This document shows, piece after piece, positions 51,799 through 60,889 of a stretch of 64,000 nt of DNA; within the stretch, counting starts at the first letter, position 1; every line of letters starts with the position of its first letter. The notes below the pieces were generated by a model. The model ran no database searches. It worked only from the letters and a program-made list of their open reading frames with translations, and had not been told where the DNA came from. Source of the DNA: Algoriphagus sp. (GTDB taxonomy: Bacteria > Bacteroidota > Bacteroidia > Cytophagales > Cyclobacteriaceae); the NCBI GenBank assembly GCA_018336015.1, contig JAGXQZ010000050.1, forward strand, positions 1 through 64,000, read 5' to 3'. The translations under genes and the position numbers were made by a program.

Positions 51799-52713
51799 AT
51801 GAAGTACTTTTCCAAGGCAATGGTAGGCTTAGACCTAACCGAAATGGACGATATCCTGATCAAAAAAGTAGCGGTATTTGCAAAATTCCTCGGAATTGAA
51901 AAGTGCTACTTTGTCCATGTCTCCAAAAATCTGGAAATCCCACAAGAGATCCTCTCCCAATATCCTGATCTCATCGCGCCTACTGATGAATCGATCGAGG
52001 CCATCATCAACAATAAGCTCAAAGAACATTCTTTCCCTGCAGAGGTAGAAACGGAGGTATTCGTAGAAGAAGGAAGTCATCCACTGGATACCTTCTTACG
52101 CTGGGCAAAGCTGAAAGATGCCGACGTGATCATCATGGGAAGAAAAGAAGATCTCCCAGGTCATGGCGTACTCGCAGATGGTGTGGCTAAAAAAGCCCCC
52201 TGCTCGATTCTCCTACTCCAGGAAAAGAGAATGGTGAAACTCCCTAAGAAAATCCTGATGCTGACCGATTTTTCTTCCCACAACCATATGTTTTATGAAT
52301 TTGGAGAGCAGATCGCTACGAACGTAAATGCAGAACTTGTCCCAATGCACGTCTTTGATGTACCTCATGGCTATTCCAAAACCGGAAAATCCTTTGAAGA
52401 ATTTTCAGAGATCATGAAAGAAAATGCGAAGAAGGATTTCAAAAGATTCGTCAGCAAGCATGAAAAGACAGACTTGGAATGTGAAATGGTCCTAAATGAC
52501 GGAAGAAACATCGCCGTTCAGATTACCGAATTTGCGAAAAAGATCGACGCCGATCTCATTCTTCTGGGATCAAGAGGAAGGACGAAATCAGCGGCTATTC
52601 TTTTAGGAAGCACCGCCGAAAAGCTCATCAGCTATAACAAGCTGTTACCGATGCTGATATTCAAGAAAAAAGGAGAAACAATGGGCTTTTTCGATGCCCT
52701 TTTCAAAATTTAA
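51799..52713 (+). CDS. Universal stress protein, two USP domains
   Basis: A 304-residue tandem USP. The N-terminal domain (1-145) has IIMGRKEDLPGHG and the C-terminal domain (150-300) ends in ILLGSRGRTKSAAILLGST, the G-x2-G-x9-G-S ATP-binding pattern; the first copy is degenerate at the last residues. USPs are induced by starvation and other stress. Its last 4 bp overlap the convergent methyltransferase gene. A short tail (KKKGETMGFFDALFKI) is amphipathic. Confidence 0.9.
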   Translation: MKYFSKAMVGLDLTEMDDILIKKVAVFAKFLGIEKCYFVHVSKNLEIPQEILSQYPDLIAPTDESIEAIINNKLKEHSFPAEVETEVFVEEGSHPLDTFLRWAKLKDADVIIMGRKEDLPGHGVLADGVAKKAPCSILLLQEKRMVKLPKKILMLTDFSSHNHMFYEFGEQIATNVNAELVPMHVFDVPHGYSKTGKSFEEFSEIMKENAKKDFKRFVSKHEKTDLECEMVLNDGRNIAVQITEFAKKIDADLILLGSRGRTKSAAILLGSTAEKLISYNKLLPMLIFKKKGETMGFFDALFKI

Positions 52714-53639
52714 TCTTGTTTGATCAAATAAAAACAAGCTTGATCACCTTTGCCCTCCCTATTGTAGCGGAGGGCTTTTTCTTGCAAAGCATTTCGCTCT
52801 TCTGCACTCAGATAGGCATTGATTTTTGAATGATCCAGTCGCTCTCCATTTTCATAGAGCACAGTGCCCCAAAACTGAAAATCACCGGAGTCGAACTCAA
52901 TTTCAGTTATGCTAAATCCTACACGCTCAGAAACGAGTCGCATTCCTGCCACAGTAGGAATGATCAGATGTCTTGGGGCATCCAATTGCACCCAAAGCGC
53001 TCTTTTTTCTTTCCAAATCTGAGCATCCGCCACAGGACAGCGAATCAAAAGTCTCCCTCCGGGATTAAGATGCTCATAGCAAGACCTCAAAATGGCTTGT
53101 GGATCCTCCATGTGCTCAAAAGAATGATGCATCATGATCACATCAAACAGGAGATCTGAATCTTCGATGCGTTTTTTCCAGAGTTTCAAGGACTCAGATA
53201 TCTCTTCCGAACGATCAATAAATGGATCAAACCCATGCAAGTCCCTAAAACCGGAAACACTGAGTTCATAGAGTAACTGACCGTTTCCGCATCCTACATC
53301 AGCTATTCTGTCCTTGAATCGGGGCTTGAGTTTTTTCAGCCAATACCCATAGAGCGGAGCGATTTTTTGAAGACCTGTACTCAGAAAAACCTTCATTCGA
53401 AGTGTTTTCAGAAACTGAACGGAGGAGGAGGATTTTCTAAGGGTAGAAAAGGAGTAGTAATCTTTAGGATAATAAGGGGAAAAATCTTCTATGAAGTCTT
53501 TCAATTGAAGAGAACCACAATCCAAACACTCGGAATAGTAAAAATTGCCTCCCAGTCTAAGCATTCGTTCTGTAGCCACAAACTCTGTCAACCGATCAGA
53601 TTTGCAGAATTTACAGCACGGTTCTAAATCAATAGGCAT
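52710..53639 (-). CDS. SAM-dependent methyltransferase with N-terminal zinc-finger-like motif
   Basis: A 309-residue class-I methyltransferase. The N-terminus has two CxxC pairs, CKFC and CLDC, that would bind zinc. The SAM motif I is IADVGCGNGQLLYEL near residue 110, then FDVIMMHHSFEHMEDP near 160 and GGRLLIRCPVAD. This arrangement occurs in enzymes that modify sugars of surface glycans. It overlaps the polyprenyl sugar transferase gene by 11 bp, supporting a glycan role. Substrate unknown. Confidence 0.82.
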   Translation of the reverse strand: MPIDLEPCCKFCKSDRLTEFVATERMLRLGGNFYYSECLDCGSLQLKDFIEDFSPYYPKDYYSFSTLRKSSSSVQFLKTLRMKVFLSTGLQKIAPLYGYWLKKLKPRFKDRIADVGCGNGQLLYELSVSGFRDLHGFDPFIDRSEEISESLKLWKKRIEDSDLLFDVIMMHHSFEHMEDPQAILRSCYEHLNPGGRLLIRCPVADAQIWKEKRALWVQLDAPRHLIIPTVAGMRLVSERVGFSITEIEFDSGDFQFWGTVLYENGERLDHSKINAYLSAEERNALQEKALRYNREGKGDQACFYLIKQD

Positions 53640-54999
53640 TTTCTCTATTGAATAACAACTCGTATACGGTCTTTACCATAATCTCCATATCCATCAAAAA
53701 AGTCCAATTGTTGATATAGAAATAATCTAGTCTTACCCTTGACCGGATCTGGTAAGGATTCTCAATCTCTCCTCGATAACCTCTTACTTGGGCAAGCCCG
53801 GTGATTCCAGGCTTGATTTTATGTCTTGAATTATAGCGGTCGATCTGAGTCTTGAATGTTTCATTCATCGGAATCGTATGTGGACGTGGTCCTACGATAG
53901 ACATATCTCCCATTAGTACATTGATAAACTGTGGCATTTCATCCAGAGAAGAATTTCTCAAAAATGCTCCAATGCGAGTTACCCGAGGATCATTTTTCTT
54001 AGCCTGATGGGTATCCGAATAGTCATTTGGAGTCATGGACCGGAATTTCAGACAGTTGAAAACCTGATTGTTTATCCCATTTCTTTTCTGAATGAAAAAC
54101 ACGGGACCTTTAGATTCAAGCTTGATCAATAGGCCCACTAAAGGAATCAGCCAAGACAAGATGAAAATCGTCACCAACCCTGCAAAAACTACATCAAATA
54201 CCCGCTTAGCCAGGCTGTTGAGCGGATTGTCGAGGGGAATCTCATTGACATTGATGACAAAAAGATCTCCATACTTCGAGAAGGAAAGGTTTTTTTCCAA
54301 TTGAAGACTTCCGCCCGGGATCATTTTTACCTTGATGTAATTTTCGTCAGCAAAGTTGATCACCTTCTTGACCAGACTTGGCTCCAGCTTTTCGTGGATA
54401 TAAATGAGATCCAAGTCCAAATTTGGTGCTTCTTCAAAAAACTCACGAATACCGCCACGGGTCTGACTGCAATCTGCCTTGTCATCAAAATATCCCAGGA
54501 AATTGATCCCGAAGTCCTTTCTGATTCTAAACACATCAGCCAACTTTGGACTCGTACCCCCTTTGCCTACAATCACCGCATTTTGATAGTTGTTGCCTTT
54601 GGCTCGATACTTTTTCAATACGATGTGGACGGAGACCCGATATATGCCCATCAGGGTACCCATGGTCAACCCTAGCGAACCTATTTGTATCCAGCGGTAA
54701 TTGCCCGACTGAAGCGGTGTCCACAAAATCGCTGTAGCACCTAAAAACCAAAGTAAGGTGATTGAAAAACTGGAAAGGGTTTGATCATATTCATCGGTTC
54801 GACCGATTTTATAATCTTTTCGAAGCACTGAAATTAAAACCCAAAGTAGCGCTAATGGAAGAAAGGCAGTAAAACCAGCTCCCTCAAAAACCCCCAATTT
54901 CTGCAAAACCACATTCGCAACCGAAAGGGAAAATAGTGAGATTAAAAAGTCGCTGATTGTGAACAACCAGGGAAAATACACGTCAAACTTTCTCTTCAT
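53629..54999 (-). CDS. Polyprenyl-phosphate sugar-1-phosphate transferase
   Basis: A 456-residue enzyme of the WcaJ/CpsE group that moves a sugar-phosphate from a nucleotide sugar to undecaprenyl phosphate, starting exopolysaccharide or O-antigen synthesis. N-terminal membrane helices (about 15-120), a Rossmann-like domain (about 140-250), and the transferase domain (from KRVFDVVFAG near 265) with FNCLKFRSM and SLDEMPQFINVLMGDMSIVG, then RPHTIP. The C-terminal GITGLAQVRG is conserved. Overlaps the methyltransferase gene downstream. Sugar specificity not evident. Confidence 0.92.
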   Translation of the reverse strand: MKRKFDVYFPWLFTISDFLISLFSLSVANVVLQKLGVFEGAGFTAFLPLALLWVLISVLRKDYKIGRTDEYDQTLSSFSITLLWFLGATAILWTPLQSGNYRWIQIGSLGLTMGTLMGIYRVSVHIVLKKYRAKGNNYQNAVIVGKGGTSPKLADVFRIRKDFGINFLGYFDDKADCSQTRGGIREFFEEAPNLDLDLIYIHEKLEPSLVKKVINFADENYIKVKMIPGGSLQLEKNLSFSKYGDLFVINVNEIPLDNPLNSLAKRVFDVVFAGLVTIFILSWLIPLVGLLIKLESKGPVFFIQKRNGINNQVFNCLKFRSMTPNDYSDTHQAKKNDPRVTRIGAFLRNSSLDEMPQFINVLMGDMSIVGPRPHTIPMNETFKTQIDRYNSRHKIKPGITGLAQVRGYRGEIENPYQIRSRVRLDYFYINNWTFLMDMEIMVKTVYELLFNRENAY

Positions 55000-55109
55000 A
55001 AAAATTTAAAACTTCGATGGCTATTTTCTTTACTTCAAAAACCGAGCTATTTAAATGGTTTTCGACAGGATAGCGTGCTAAAATTAAGAAAGAAATTCTC
55101 AAGCCTTAT

Positions 55110-55117
55110 TACTTTTG
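55110..55117 (+). promoter_or_regulatory. Putative -7 element of the methyltransferase gene
   Basis: TACTTTTG, an exact TAnnTTTG match, 35 bp before ATG 55153. No clear -33 match. Confidence 0.4.
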
Positions 55118-55152
55118 GATGAATTTCTAACCTCCAGGTCTATCCTTTGTCT

Positions 55153-55824
55153 ATGCAGTACCTATACGAACTTTTTTCATCTTCAGACAATCCAAATTCG
55201 CTCGGAGCAAAATTTAGAGCAAAAAGATTGGCAACTTTTGAAAAACTGTTTTTTGAAACCCTTGGAAATCAGACGCAAATTCGCATCCTAGACGTAGGAG
55301 GCACGGATTATTTTTGGAAAAACAGCCTAGTCCCAAATCATCCGGGAGTGACAATCACCCTACTCAACCTCCATCTTGAGGAAAGTTCCCATCCGAACAT
55401 TTTGGCTCAACAAGGTGATGCCACAGACTTGAGAAATTTTGAAAAAGACAGCTTCGACCTGGTTTTTTCAAATTCAGTGATCGAGCATCTGTATACCCTG
55501 GAAAACCAGCAAAAAATGGCTGCTGAGATTCAACGTGTCGGGAAAAACTACTTTATCCAGACACCTTATAAGTACTTTCCAATAGAGGCTCATTATGCGC
55601 TTCCTTTTGCACAGTTTCTACCTAAAAGTCTTGTCTACTCCATTTTGACCAAGACAAGGCTAAGTCGATTGAAGCGCTGGGAGCCCAAAGCCGCCCAGCA
55701 ATATCTGGATGAAATTCGGCTCTTGGATAAAATTGAAATGGGCGAATTATTTCCAGCAGCAAAGATTCTTGAAGAAAAAGCATGGGGGCTGACCAAGTCA
55801 TTGACTGCCCACACCTTGGGCTAA
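55153..55824 (+). CDS. SAM-dependent methyltransferase (glycan cluster)
   Basis: A 223-residue class-I methyltransferase. SAM motif I is RILDVGGTDYFW near residue 50, the acidic residue of motif II is in LNLHLEES, and SFDLVFSNSVIEHLY near 100 is the usual motif IV region. The frame also begins with a TTG at 55147; ATG 55153 is the better start. It lies between a polyprenyl sugar transferase and a lipid exporter, which suggests a surface-polysaccharide or lipid role, but the acceptor is unknown. Overlaps the convergent ABC gene by 4 bp. Confidence 0.82.
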   Translation: MQYLYELFSSSDNPNSLGAKFRAKRLATFEKLFFETLGNQTQIRILDVGGTDYFWKNSLVPNHPGVTITLLNLHLEESSHPNILAQQGDATDLRNFEKDSFDLVFSNSVIEHLYTLENQQKMAAEIQRVGKNYFIQTPYKYFPIEAHYALPFAQFLPKSLVYSILTKTRLSRLKRWEPKAAQQYLDEIRLLDKIEMGELFPAAKILEEKAWGLTKSLTAHTLG

Positions 55825-57608
55825 TCAGCAAACTGAAGTCTGACCAAGTTGGCATAAAAACCACTTGTATCCTTGAGCAGCTCTGTATGACTGCCCTGCT
55901 CCACTATTTTTCCTTCACTCAGGACATAGATCCGGTCTACTTTTCTGATGGTCGCCAAACGATGGGCAATGATTAATGTAGTCCTTCCCTTCATTAATTC
56001 ATCCAAAGCTTCTTGCACCAAGGATTCTGACTCAGCATCCAAGGAGGAAGTCGCCTCATCCAAAATCAAAATCGCAGGATCTTTCAAGATGGCCCGAGCA
56101 ATGGCCACTCGCTGACGCTGACCTCCGGAAAGCTTTACTCCCCGCTCCCCAACCAACGTGTCCAATCCCTCCGGAAACTGGGAGATAAACTGCCAAGCAT
56201 TGGCCTTTTTGGCAGCAAGCACAATCTCTTCCTCGCTGGCATCCGGCTTGGCATAGGCGATGTTTTCTCGGATCGACCCTCCAAATAGCAATACTTCTTG
56301 GGGCACGATTCCTATTTTTCCTCTAAGGGATTTCAGATCCCAATCTTTGACATCGCGATCATCCACCCGAATAGACCCATTCTCGACTTCGTAAAACCGT
56401 GAAAGCAGCTGGATAATGGTGGATTTTCCAGCCCCTGAATGACCCGCTAGTGCGACTTTTTCTCCGGGCTTGACATGAAAAGACACCTCTTTCAGTACTT
56501 CTACCTCAGGTCGGGTTGGGTATCGGAACCGAACTTGATCAAATTCAATTTCTCCTCTGAAAATCGGGGAGTTATCTCCCGCTTCAGATTCTGCTTCCTC
56601 TTCCAAAATCTCCAACACACGCTCTGAGCTGCCTATTGCTTTTTGCAGCTGACTGTAAATATCTCCTAAGCCGGCAATAGAGCCGCCAATAAACGTGGTG
56701 TATAGGACGAATGACACCAGTTCGCCCACACTCATCTCGCCTGAAGCCACAAGGCTGGCCCCATACCACATGACGCCGACTATTCCCCCAAAAAGTGCGA
56801 AAATGATAAACGAGATAAATGCTCCCCGGTATTTGGCAGTCGTCAACGCTACCCCTACCACTTTACCCAAACCATTGCCATATCGGGCAGATTCATACGC
56901 TTCTCCTACAAAAGACTTGACCGTAACGATCGACTGAAGTGTCTCCTCCACGATCACATTAGCAGCAGCTAGTTCATCTTGAGTCTTTTTGGAAAGTTTT
57001 CGGATAAATCGGCCAAAGACCATCGCGAATAGCACCAAAACAGGAAAAGTGCCCAACATAAATAGGGTCAGCTTAGGCGTATTGAATAGCAAAAAAGCAA
57101 CCCCCGCCACCAAGGTAATCACCTGACGAAACAGCTCTGCAAGGGTGGTAGAAAAGGTGTCTTGGAGCTGGCTGACATCCGAAGTGATTCGGCTGATGAG
57201 CTCGCCTGTTCTCCTTTTGTCAAAAAAACTCATCGGGAGTCTTACCAATCTGGAATACAGGGACATTCGAATATCCTTCATCGAGCGTTCTGAAACCAAG
57301 GCAAATAACCAAACTCTAAAAAAGGAAAACACACTTTGGACTGCCAGAATACCTATCAAAATGAGTGCAATGGAATTGACATCATTAACGATCCATACTG
57401 ATCCCTGGGCTGTATCGATCAGCTTGCCTGCTACAAAAGGAAAGGTCAGTAAAGTCAAAGATGAAAAAAGCAGGAACAAGAGTCCTGAGAAAAACGCCCA
57501 CCTGTAAGGCATCAGAAAACGAAAAATGCCTCCCAGCTTGTTCAGATTCTGCTTGTTCAACTTCCGCTTTTCTTCAGGCTCTAGGGCAGTTCCTCGTTTT
57601 TTTGCCAT
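55821..57608 (-). CDS. MsbA-like ABC exporter, fused permease and ATPase
   Basis: A 595-residue homodimer-type exporter. Six membrane helices over about 30-320; the nucleotide-binding domain covers about 355-590 with Walker A GHSGAGKSTI, Q-loop VPQEVLLFGG, signature LSGGQRQR, Walker B ILILDEATSS and switch His in IIAHRLATI. Members flip lipids such as lipid A core or export peptides or drugs. Next to a sugar transferase and methyltransferase, a glycan or lipid cargo is plausible, but not shown. A TACTTTTG -7 element lies 26 bp upstream of the start. Confidence 0.93.
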   Translation of the reverse strand: MAKKRGTALEPEEKRKLNKQNLNKLGGIFRFLMPYRWAFFSGLLFLLFSSLTLLTFPFVAGKLIDTAQGSVWIVNDVNSIALILIGILAVQSVFSFFRVWLFALVSERSMKDIRMSLYSRLVRLPMSFFDKRRTGELISRITSDVSQLQDTFSTTLAELFRQVITLVAGVAFLLFNTPKLTLFMLGTFPVLVLFAMVFGRFIRKLSKKTQDELAAANVIVEETLQSIVTVKSFVGEAYESARYGNGLGKVVGVALTTAKYRGAFISFIIFALFGGIVGVMWYGASLVASGEMSVGELVSFVLYTTFIGGSIAGLGDIYSQLQKAIGSSERVLEILEEEAESEAGDNSPIFRGEIEFDQVRFRYPTRPEVEVLKEVSFHVKPGEKVALAGHSGAGKSTIIQLLSRFYEVENGSIRVDDRDVKDWDLKSLRGKIGIVPQEVLLFGGSIRENIAYAKPDASEEEIVLAAKKANAWQFISQFPEGLDTLVGERGVKLSGGQRQRVAIARAILKDPAILILDEATSSLDAESESLVQEALDELMKGRTTLIIAHRLATIRKVDRIYVLSEGKIVEQGSHTELLKDTSGFYANLVRLQFAD

Positions 57609-57633
57609 TTGATCACTTGGGTATTTGAGTCGC

Positions 57634-57641
57634 CAAAAGTA
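57634..57641 (-). promoter_or_regulatory. Putative -7 element of the ABC exporter gene
   Basis: On the minus strand TACTTTTG, an exact match and identical to that of the methyltransferase at 55110-55117. It is 26 bp before the start at 57608. Confidence 0.45.
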
Positions 57642-57670
57642 GGGTTTTCAACGCTTAAAAGATAAAATAA

Positions 57671-57687
57671 GCCCAAATCTATTGGGC
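57671..57687 (-). terminator. Terminator of the solA-like gene
   Basis: GCCCAA (57671-57676) pairs with TTGGGC (57682-57687), loop ATCTA. The minus strand continues with TTATTTTATC. It lies 10 bp past the stop of the oxidase gene. Confidence 0.6.
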
Positions 57688-57696
57688 AATTAGGAT

Positions 57697-58818
57697 CTAA
57701 GATTTCAAGATTCTGTTCGCCAAAACTTCCCCCAAGGCAGCTGAATGCTTGAAGCCATGTCCGGAGCAGGCTGAAACCCAAAGAAAATCCTCCCTGCCAT
57801 TGCTGGGCTCAATCACGAATTTGGCATCTTCTGTCACGGTGTAAAAGCACACGGTAGATTTGAGAAAATTATTCTTTAAACCCTTGATTTTACCCTGAAC
57901 TTTAGTCTTCCAAAACTCCTGCTGCTCTTCTTCACTGACTTCACGGTCAATTAAATCGGGATGGCCAATATCCAAAAATGACTCAGAAGCCATTTTCACG
58001 GAAACCCCGTCCAGGGATGGAAATCCGTAAATAAAGTCCTCAGGCGCTCCTCCAAAGCCCCACATCCACACTGGATAAGCCTTCCAATCCGTAAAACCAG
58101 GCTCGATTTCCAACCAATGCAATACCTGCCTGCAAATTTTAAATTTCTTTTTCTCTTCACTGGAGACGAAATCCTTGATCCAGCCACCGGCAGTCAAGAC
58201 TACTTTTTTCACCCACAAAGTTTCATTTTGAAGTATAATCTCATAGCCATCGTTTTTTTCACGGATAGCTTGCACCGGAGAATCATTCCGCTGCTCAGCT
58301 CCGTTTTTTCGGGCCAAATCCAATTGGATTTCAATGGCTAGTTCAGGTTTAAGAAATCCCGCTTCTTTTTCTTGGTAAATTTTGCCGGAGGCAGGTATCT
58401 GAAAGACAGGAAAGGAAGTAGCAATCTCCTCCAAATCGGGTATTCTGTGTTCGATTTGTTGATTAGTGGCAAACCGAACTGTCCGCTCCCAAAACCCCTC
58501 TGATCCATGCTTGGCCCACGGATTTTCTCCCGAATCAATCAACAAGCCACCAGTCCGTGTACGGATGATTTCTCCAGTAATGGATTCTAGCTCAGCCCAT
58601 ATTTCATGAGATCGTTTTGCCAATGCCACATATTCTTCTCCTTCTCCGACTGCCAATCGGGTAATCCTGGTCTCTCCATGACTGGAACCCAGGGTATGGG
58701 GTGGAGCAAATCGATCCAGACCAATGACTTTCGCGCCAGTTTTGCTGAGTTGATAGAGAGTGGCACTTCCTACAGCGCCCAGTCCGATCACAGCTACATC
58801 ATACGATTGATTTTCCAT
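57697..58818 (-). CDS. solA: Sarcosine/N-methyl-tryptophan oxidase-like flavoenzyme
   Basis: A 373-residue FAD oxidase. The Rossmann motif is VIGLGAVGSATLYQLSKTG and the substrate-entry motif HTLGSSHGETRITRLAVGEG follows near residue 45. The Cys in TVCFYTVTED near 320 lies where monomeric sarcosine oxidase binds FAD covalently. The FAD-closing FSGHGFKHS-type stretch (SACSGHGFKHSAALGEVLAN) ends the protein. Monomeric sarcosine oxidase and MTOX/SolA cannot be told apart. Acts on N-methylated amino acids, giving formaldehyde and peroxide. Terminator at 57671-57687. Confidence 0.85.
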   Translation of the reverse strand: MENQSYDVAVIGLGAVGSATLYQLSKTGAKVIGLDRFAPPHTLGSSHGETRITRLAVGEGEEYVALAKRSHEIWAELESITGEIIRTRTGGLLIDSGENPWAKHGSEGFWERTVRFATNQQIEHRIPDLEEIATSFPVFQIPASGKIYQEKEAGFLKPELAIEIQLDLARKNGAEQRNDSPVQAIREKNDGYEIILQNETLWVKKVVLTAGGWIKDFVSSEEKKKFKICRQVLHWLEIEPGFTDWKAYPVWMWGFGGAPEDFIYGFPSLDGVSVKMASESFLDIGHPDLIDREVSEEEQQEFWKTKVQGKIKGLKNNFLKSTVCFYTVTEDAKFVIEPSNGREDFLWVSACSGHGFKHSAALGEVLANRILKS

Positions 58819-58865
58819 GATCGAATATTAAAAAACAATGCCGGATTTGTCTTCCTGCCCGTACT

Positions 58866-59462
58866 TTAATTTTTACCCATTTGGGCATCTATGAGCTCCC
58901 TTTTCAGTTTTCGCTCACGTTCCAAAGCATTTTTTCTATGTTGGTCAAATTCAGCCTGCACGTCTTCCAGATCTTTTTGAGCCTTTCTCACTCTACCAAA
59001 ACTCCGGAAATACTGAACTGAGAAAAAGGCCATGGCACCGGCCAAAGCTACCACGAGCAACCACATGAGGGTGGAGTAAAGATTTTTCTCAATCGCGAAG
59101 CCCAAAAATGAAAAGCTGTCCTTCTCCAAAATTGCAGCCTCTTTTTCCTGATTGGCTTGTTCCAAAATCTGTGAAAAGTTGGCTAAAGAATCTGCCACCG
59201 AAGACTGCTTTAGCTTAAGATCTGCTATTTCCTTTTTCAGGACTCGGACCGAATCTAGGACATTGGTTTTGAGCTTTTCCAGGTTGGCTTTCTTGACCAC
59301 TTCATACTCCTGAAATCCATTGGAAACTCGGTAGAGGTAATCAAACTGACTGGTAATTGTCCCTGAATTCAGCGAATTCTGGACTGACGTCGTATCCTGT
59401 GCATAAGTAGGAAGGTGAAAAATGAAAAAGACAACCAGTGCGGTGAATACAGAAAATCTCAT
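58866..59462 (-). CDS. Secreted coiled-coil protein with one membrane segment
   Basis: A 198-residue protein of unknown family. Signal peptide MRFSVFTALVVFFIFHLPTYAQ. A coiled coil covers about 60-120 (KANLEKLKTNVLDSVRVLKK and following), a membrane helix about 128-150 (YSTLMWLLVVALAGAMAFFSV), and a second, highly charged coiled coil 155-195 (RKAQKDLEDVQAEFDQHRKN). Topology would place the first coil outside and the second in the cytosol. A role as spacer or scaffold is all that can be said. Confidence 0.7.
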   Translation of the reverse strand: MRFSVFTALVVFFIFHLPTYAQDTTSVQNSLNSGTITSQFDYLYRVSNGFQEYEVVKKANLEKLKTNVLDSVRVLKKEIADLKLKQSSVADSLANFSQILEQANQEKEAAILEKDSFSFLGFAIEKNLYSTLMWLLVVALAGAMAFFSVQYFRSFGRVRKAQKDLEDVQAEFDQHRKNALERERKLKRELIDAQMGKN

Positions 59463-59689
59463 TTGATTACAGGGTGGGGTTCTTGCAATGGTGTTTCAAG
59501 AAACGTGCCTTTTTGAAACCAATTGGGATTTTTTCTCAGCAATCTTGTTAAAATATTTTTTGTAATTCCATTGAATATCAGAGGATCCCGAATACAATAG
59601 GCTATAGCCTTTAGGTTGTCTTCTGGACTCATCAATGAAAAATAGATTGGCACTATTGAATATGTAAGGCTGAATACACAACTTGAACC

Positions 59690-60889
59690 ATGCGTTATTT
59701 CCTTTTTTTACTTCTGATGAGCCCAAGCCTTTTGACCATGGCACAGGCTGTTACTAAATCAGCCGACAGAAGGCAGATTGGTCTCGAAGCTTTCGATCAA
59801 AATGATCTTCCAAAGGCATTTGGAATGTTGGATTCATGGCTTTCCGACCATCCTGATGATGGAGAAATCTACCTCTATCGCGCAAGGATATGGAATCAAT
59901 TCAAAAATCCCCAAAAAGCCGACATCGATTACACCGCTTATCTTCAGTTTTTCCCAGACCATGGCGAGGTATACCTTGAGCGGGGCAGAGCAAGGTTTCA
60001 AAGCAGCCTGTATGAACTGGCAAAGCAGGATTTTGAAGCGTTCCTGCAATTACCACGGGGAGAAACCAGCCAAGTGATTTACAGAAAGTCGGCAGCTGCG
60101 GCTGGCTTTTCTCAGGTCTTTACCGCACAGACCCCAAATCCAGCCCAAGCCTATTTCCACCTTGGGCTTTGCAGTATCGAGCTAAAGGAATTTGAGCAAG
60201 CCGTGGTTTACCTGGATTCAGCGATTCGATACCAAGCAGATGAGCCAGATTTCTACGCTGAAAAAGGTAAGGCCCTAGCCTTGCAAGGTGAAAAAGAAGA
60301 GGCAAAACTGAATTACGAAAAGGCCCTAGACCTCAATCCGGATCACTACCTGTCTCGGCAACGGATGGCTTTTCTCACCCAGTCCAGCGATGAGGAGGCA
60401 TTGGAAGCTCTTACCCAATCCATTGCCAGTGCTCCCGAAAATCCCGAACCTTTCAAACAAAGAGGGTATTACCGATTGAGTCACAGAGACCCTTCTGGCG
60501 CTAAAGATGATTTTCTTCAAGCGCTTTCCATGGAGCCCGACGATGCACAGTTGTGGTTTTACCTAGGAAGCAGTTGGGTCGGATTAAAGAATTTCAAAGA
60601 GGCAGAAAAAGCGTTCAGCAAAGCTTTAGAACACGATCCTCAAAACGTGGAATACCTACTGCACCGAGGACAATCCAGATACCGAATGAGTGAATTTGAC
60701 CATGCTTTGGCGGACTTTACCCTGGTCACTTTTTACGATCCCGATTATGACAGTGGGTTTTATCACAAGGGGATTACCCTTCAGCGAATTTCGGGGGGGA
60801 AAACTGGATGTCCTGATTTGAGAAAGGCAATGGACTTGGGAATGGAAGAAGCGAAGACCGCTTGGCAAAAAGCCTGCGGGCAAAACTGA
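59690..60889 (+). CDS. Secreted TPR-repeat protein
   Basis: A 399-residue protein, signal MRYFLFLLLMSPSLLTMAQ. About nine TPR units fill the mature chain; examples are FDQNDLPKAFGMLDSWLSDH, NFKEAEKAFSKALEHDPQN and EFDHALADFTLVTFYDPDY. No catalytic domain. It would act as a periplasmic or surface-bound protein-protein scaffold. A G7 run sits near codon 368. It abuts the convergent permease gene with no space. Confidence 0.82.
   Translation: MRYFLFLLLMSPSLLTMAQAVTKSADRRQIGLEAFDQNDLPKAFGMLDSWLSDHPDDGEIYLYRARIWNQFKNPQKADIDYTAYLQFFPDHGEVYLERGRARFQSSLYELAKQDFEAFLQLPRGETSQVIYRKSAAAAGFSQVFTAQTPNPAQAYFHLGLCSIELKEFEQAVVYLDSAIRYQADEPDFYAEKGKALALQGEKEEAKLNYEKALDLNPDHYLSRQRMAFLTQSSDEEALEALTQSIASAPENPEPFKQRGYYRLSHRDPSGAKDDFLQALSMEPDDAQLWFYLGSSWVGLKNFKEAEKAFSKALEHDPQNVEYLLHRGQSRYRMSEFDHALADFTLVTFYDPDYDSGFYHKGITLQRISGGKTGCPDLRKAMDLGMEEAKTAWQKACGQN

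Noticed and set aside
55821-55824. 4-bp overlaps between convergent genes (55.8 kb, 52.7 kb, 35.4 kb) as a special arrangement
   Set aside because: These are stop-codon overlaps common in compact genomes and show no further structure.
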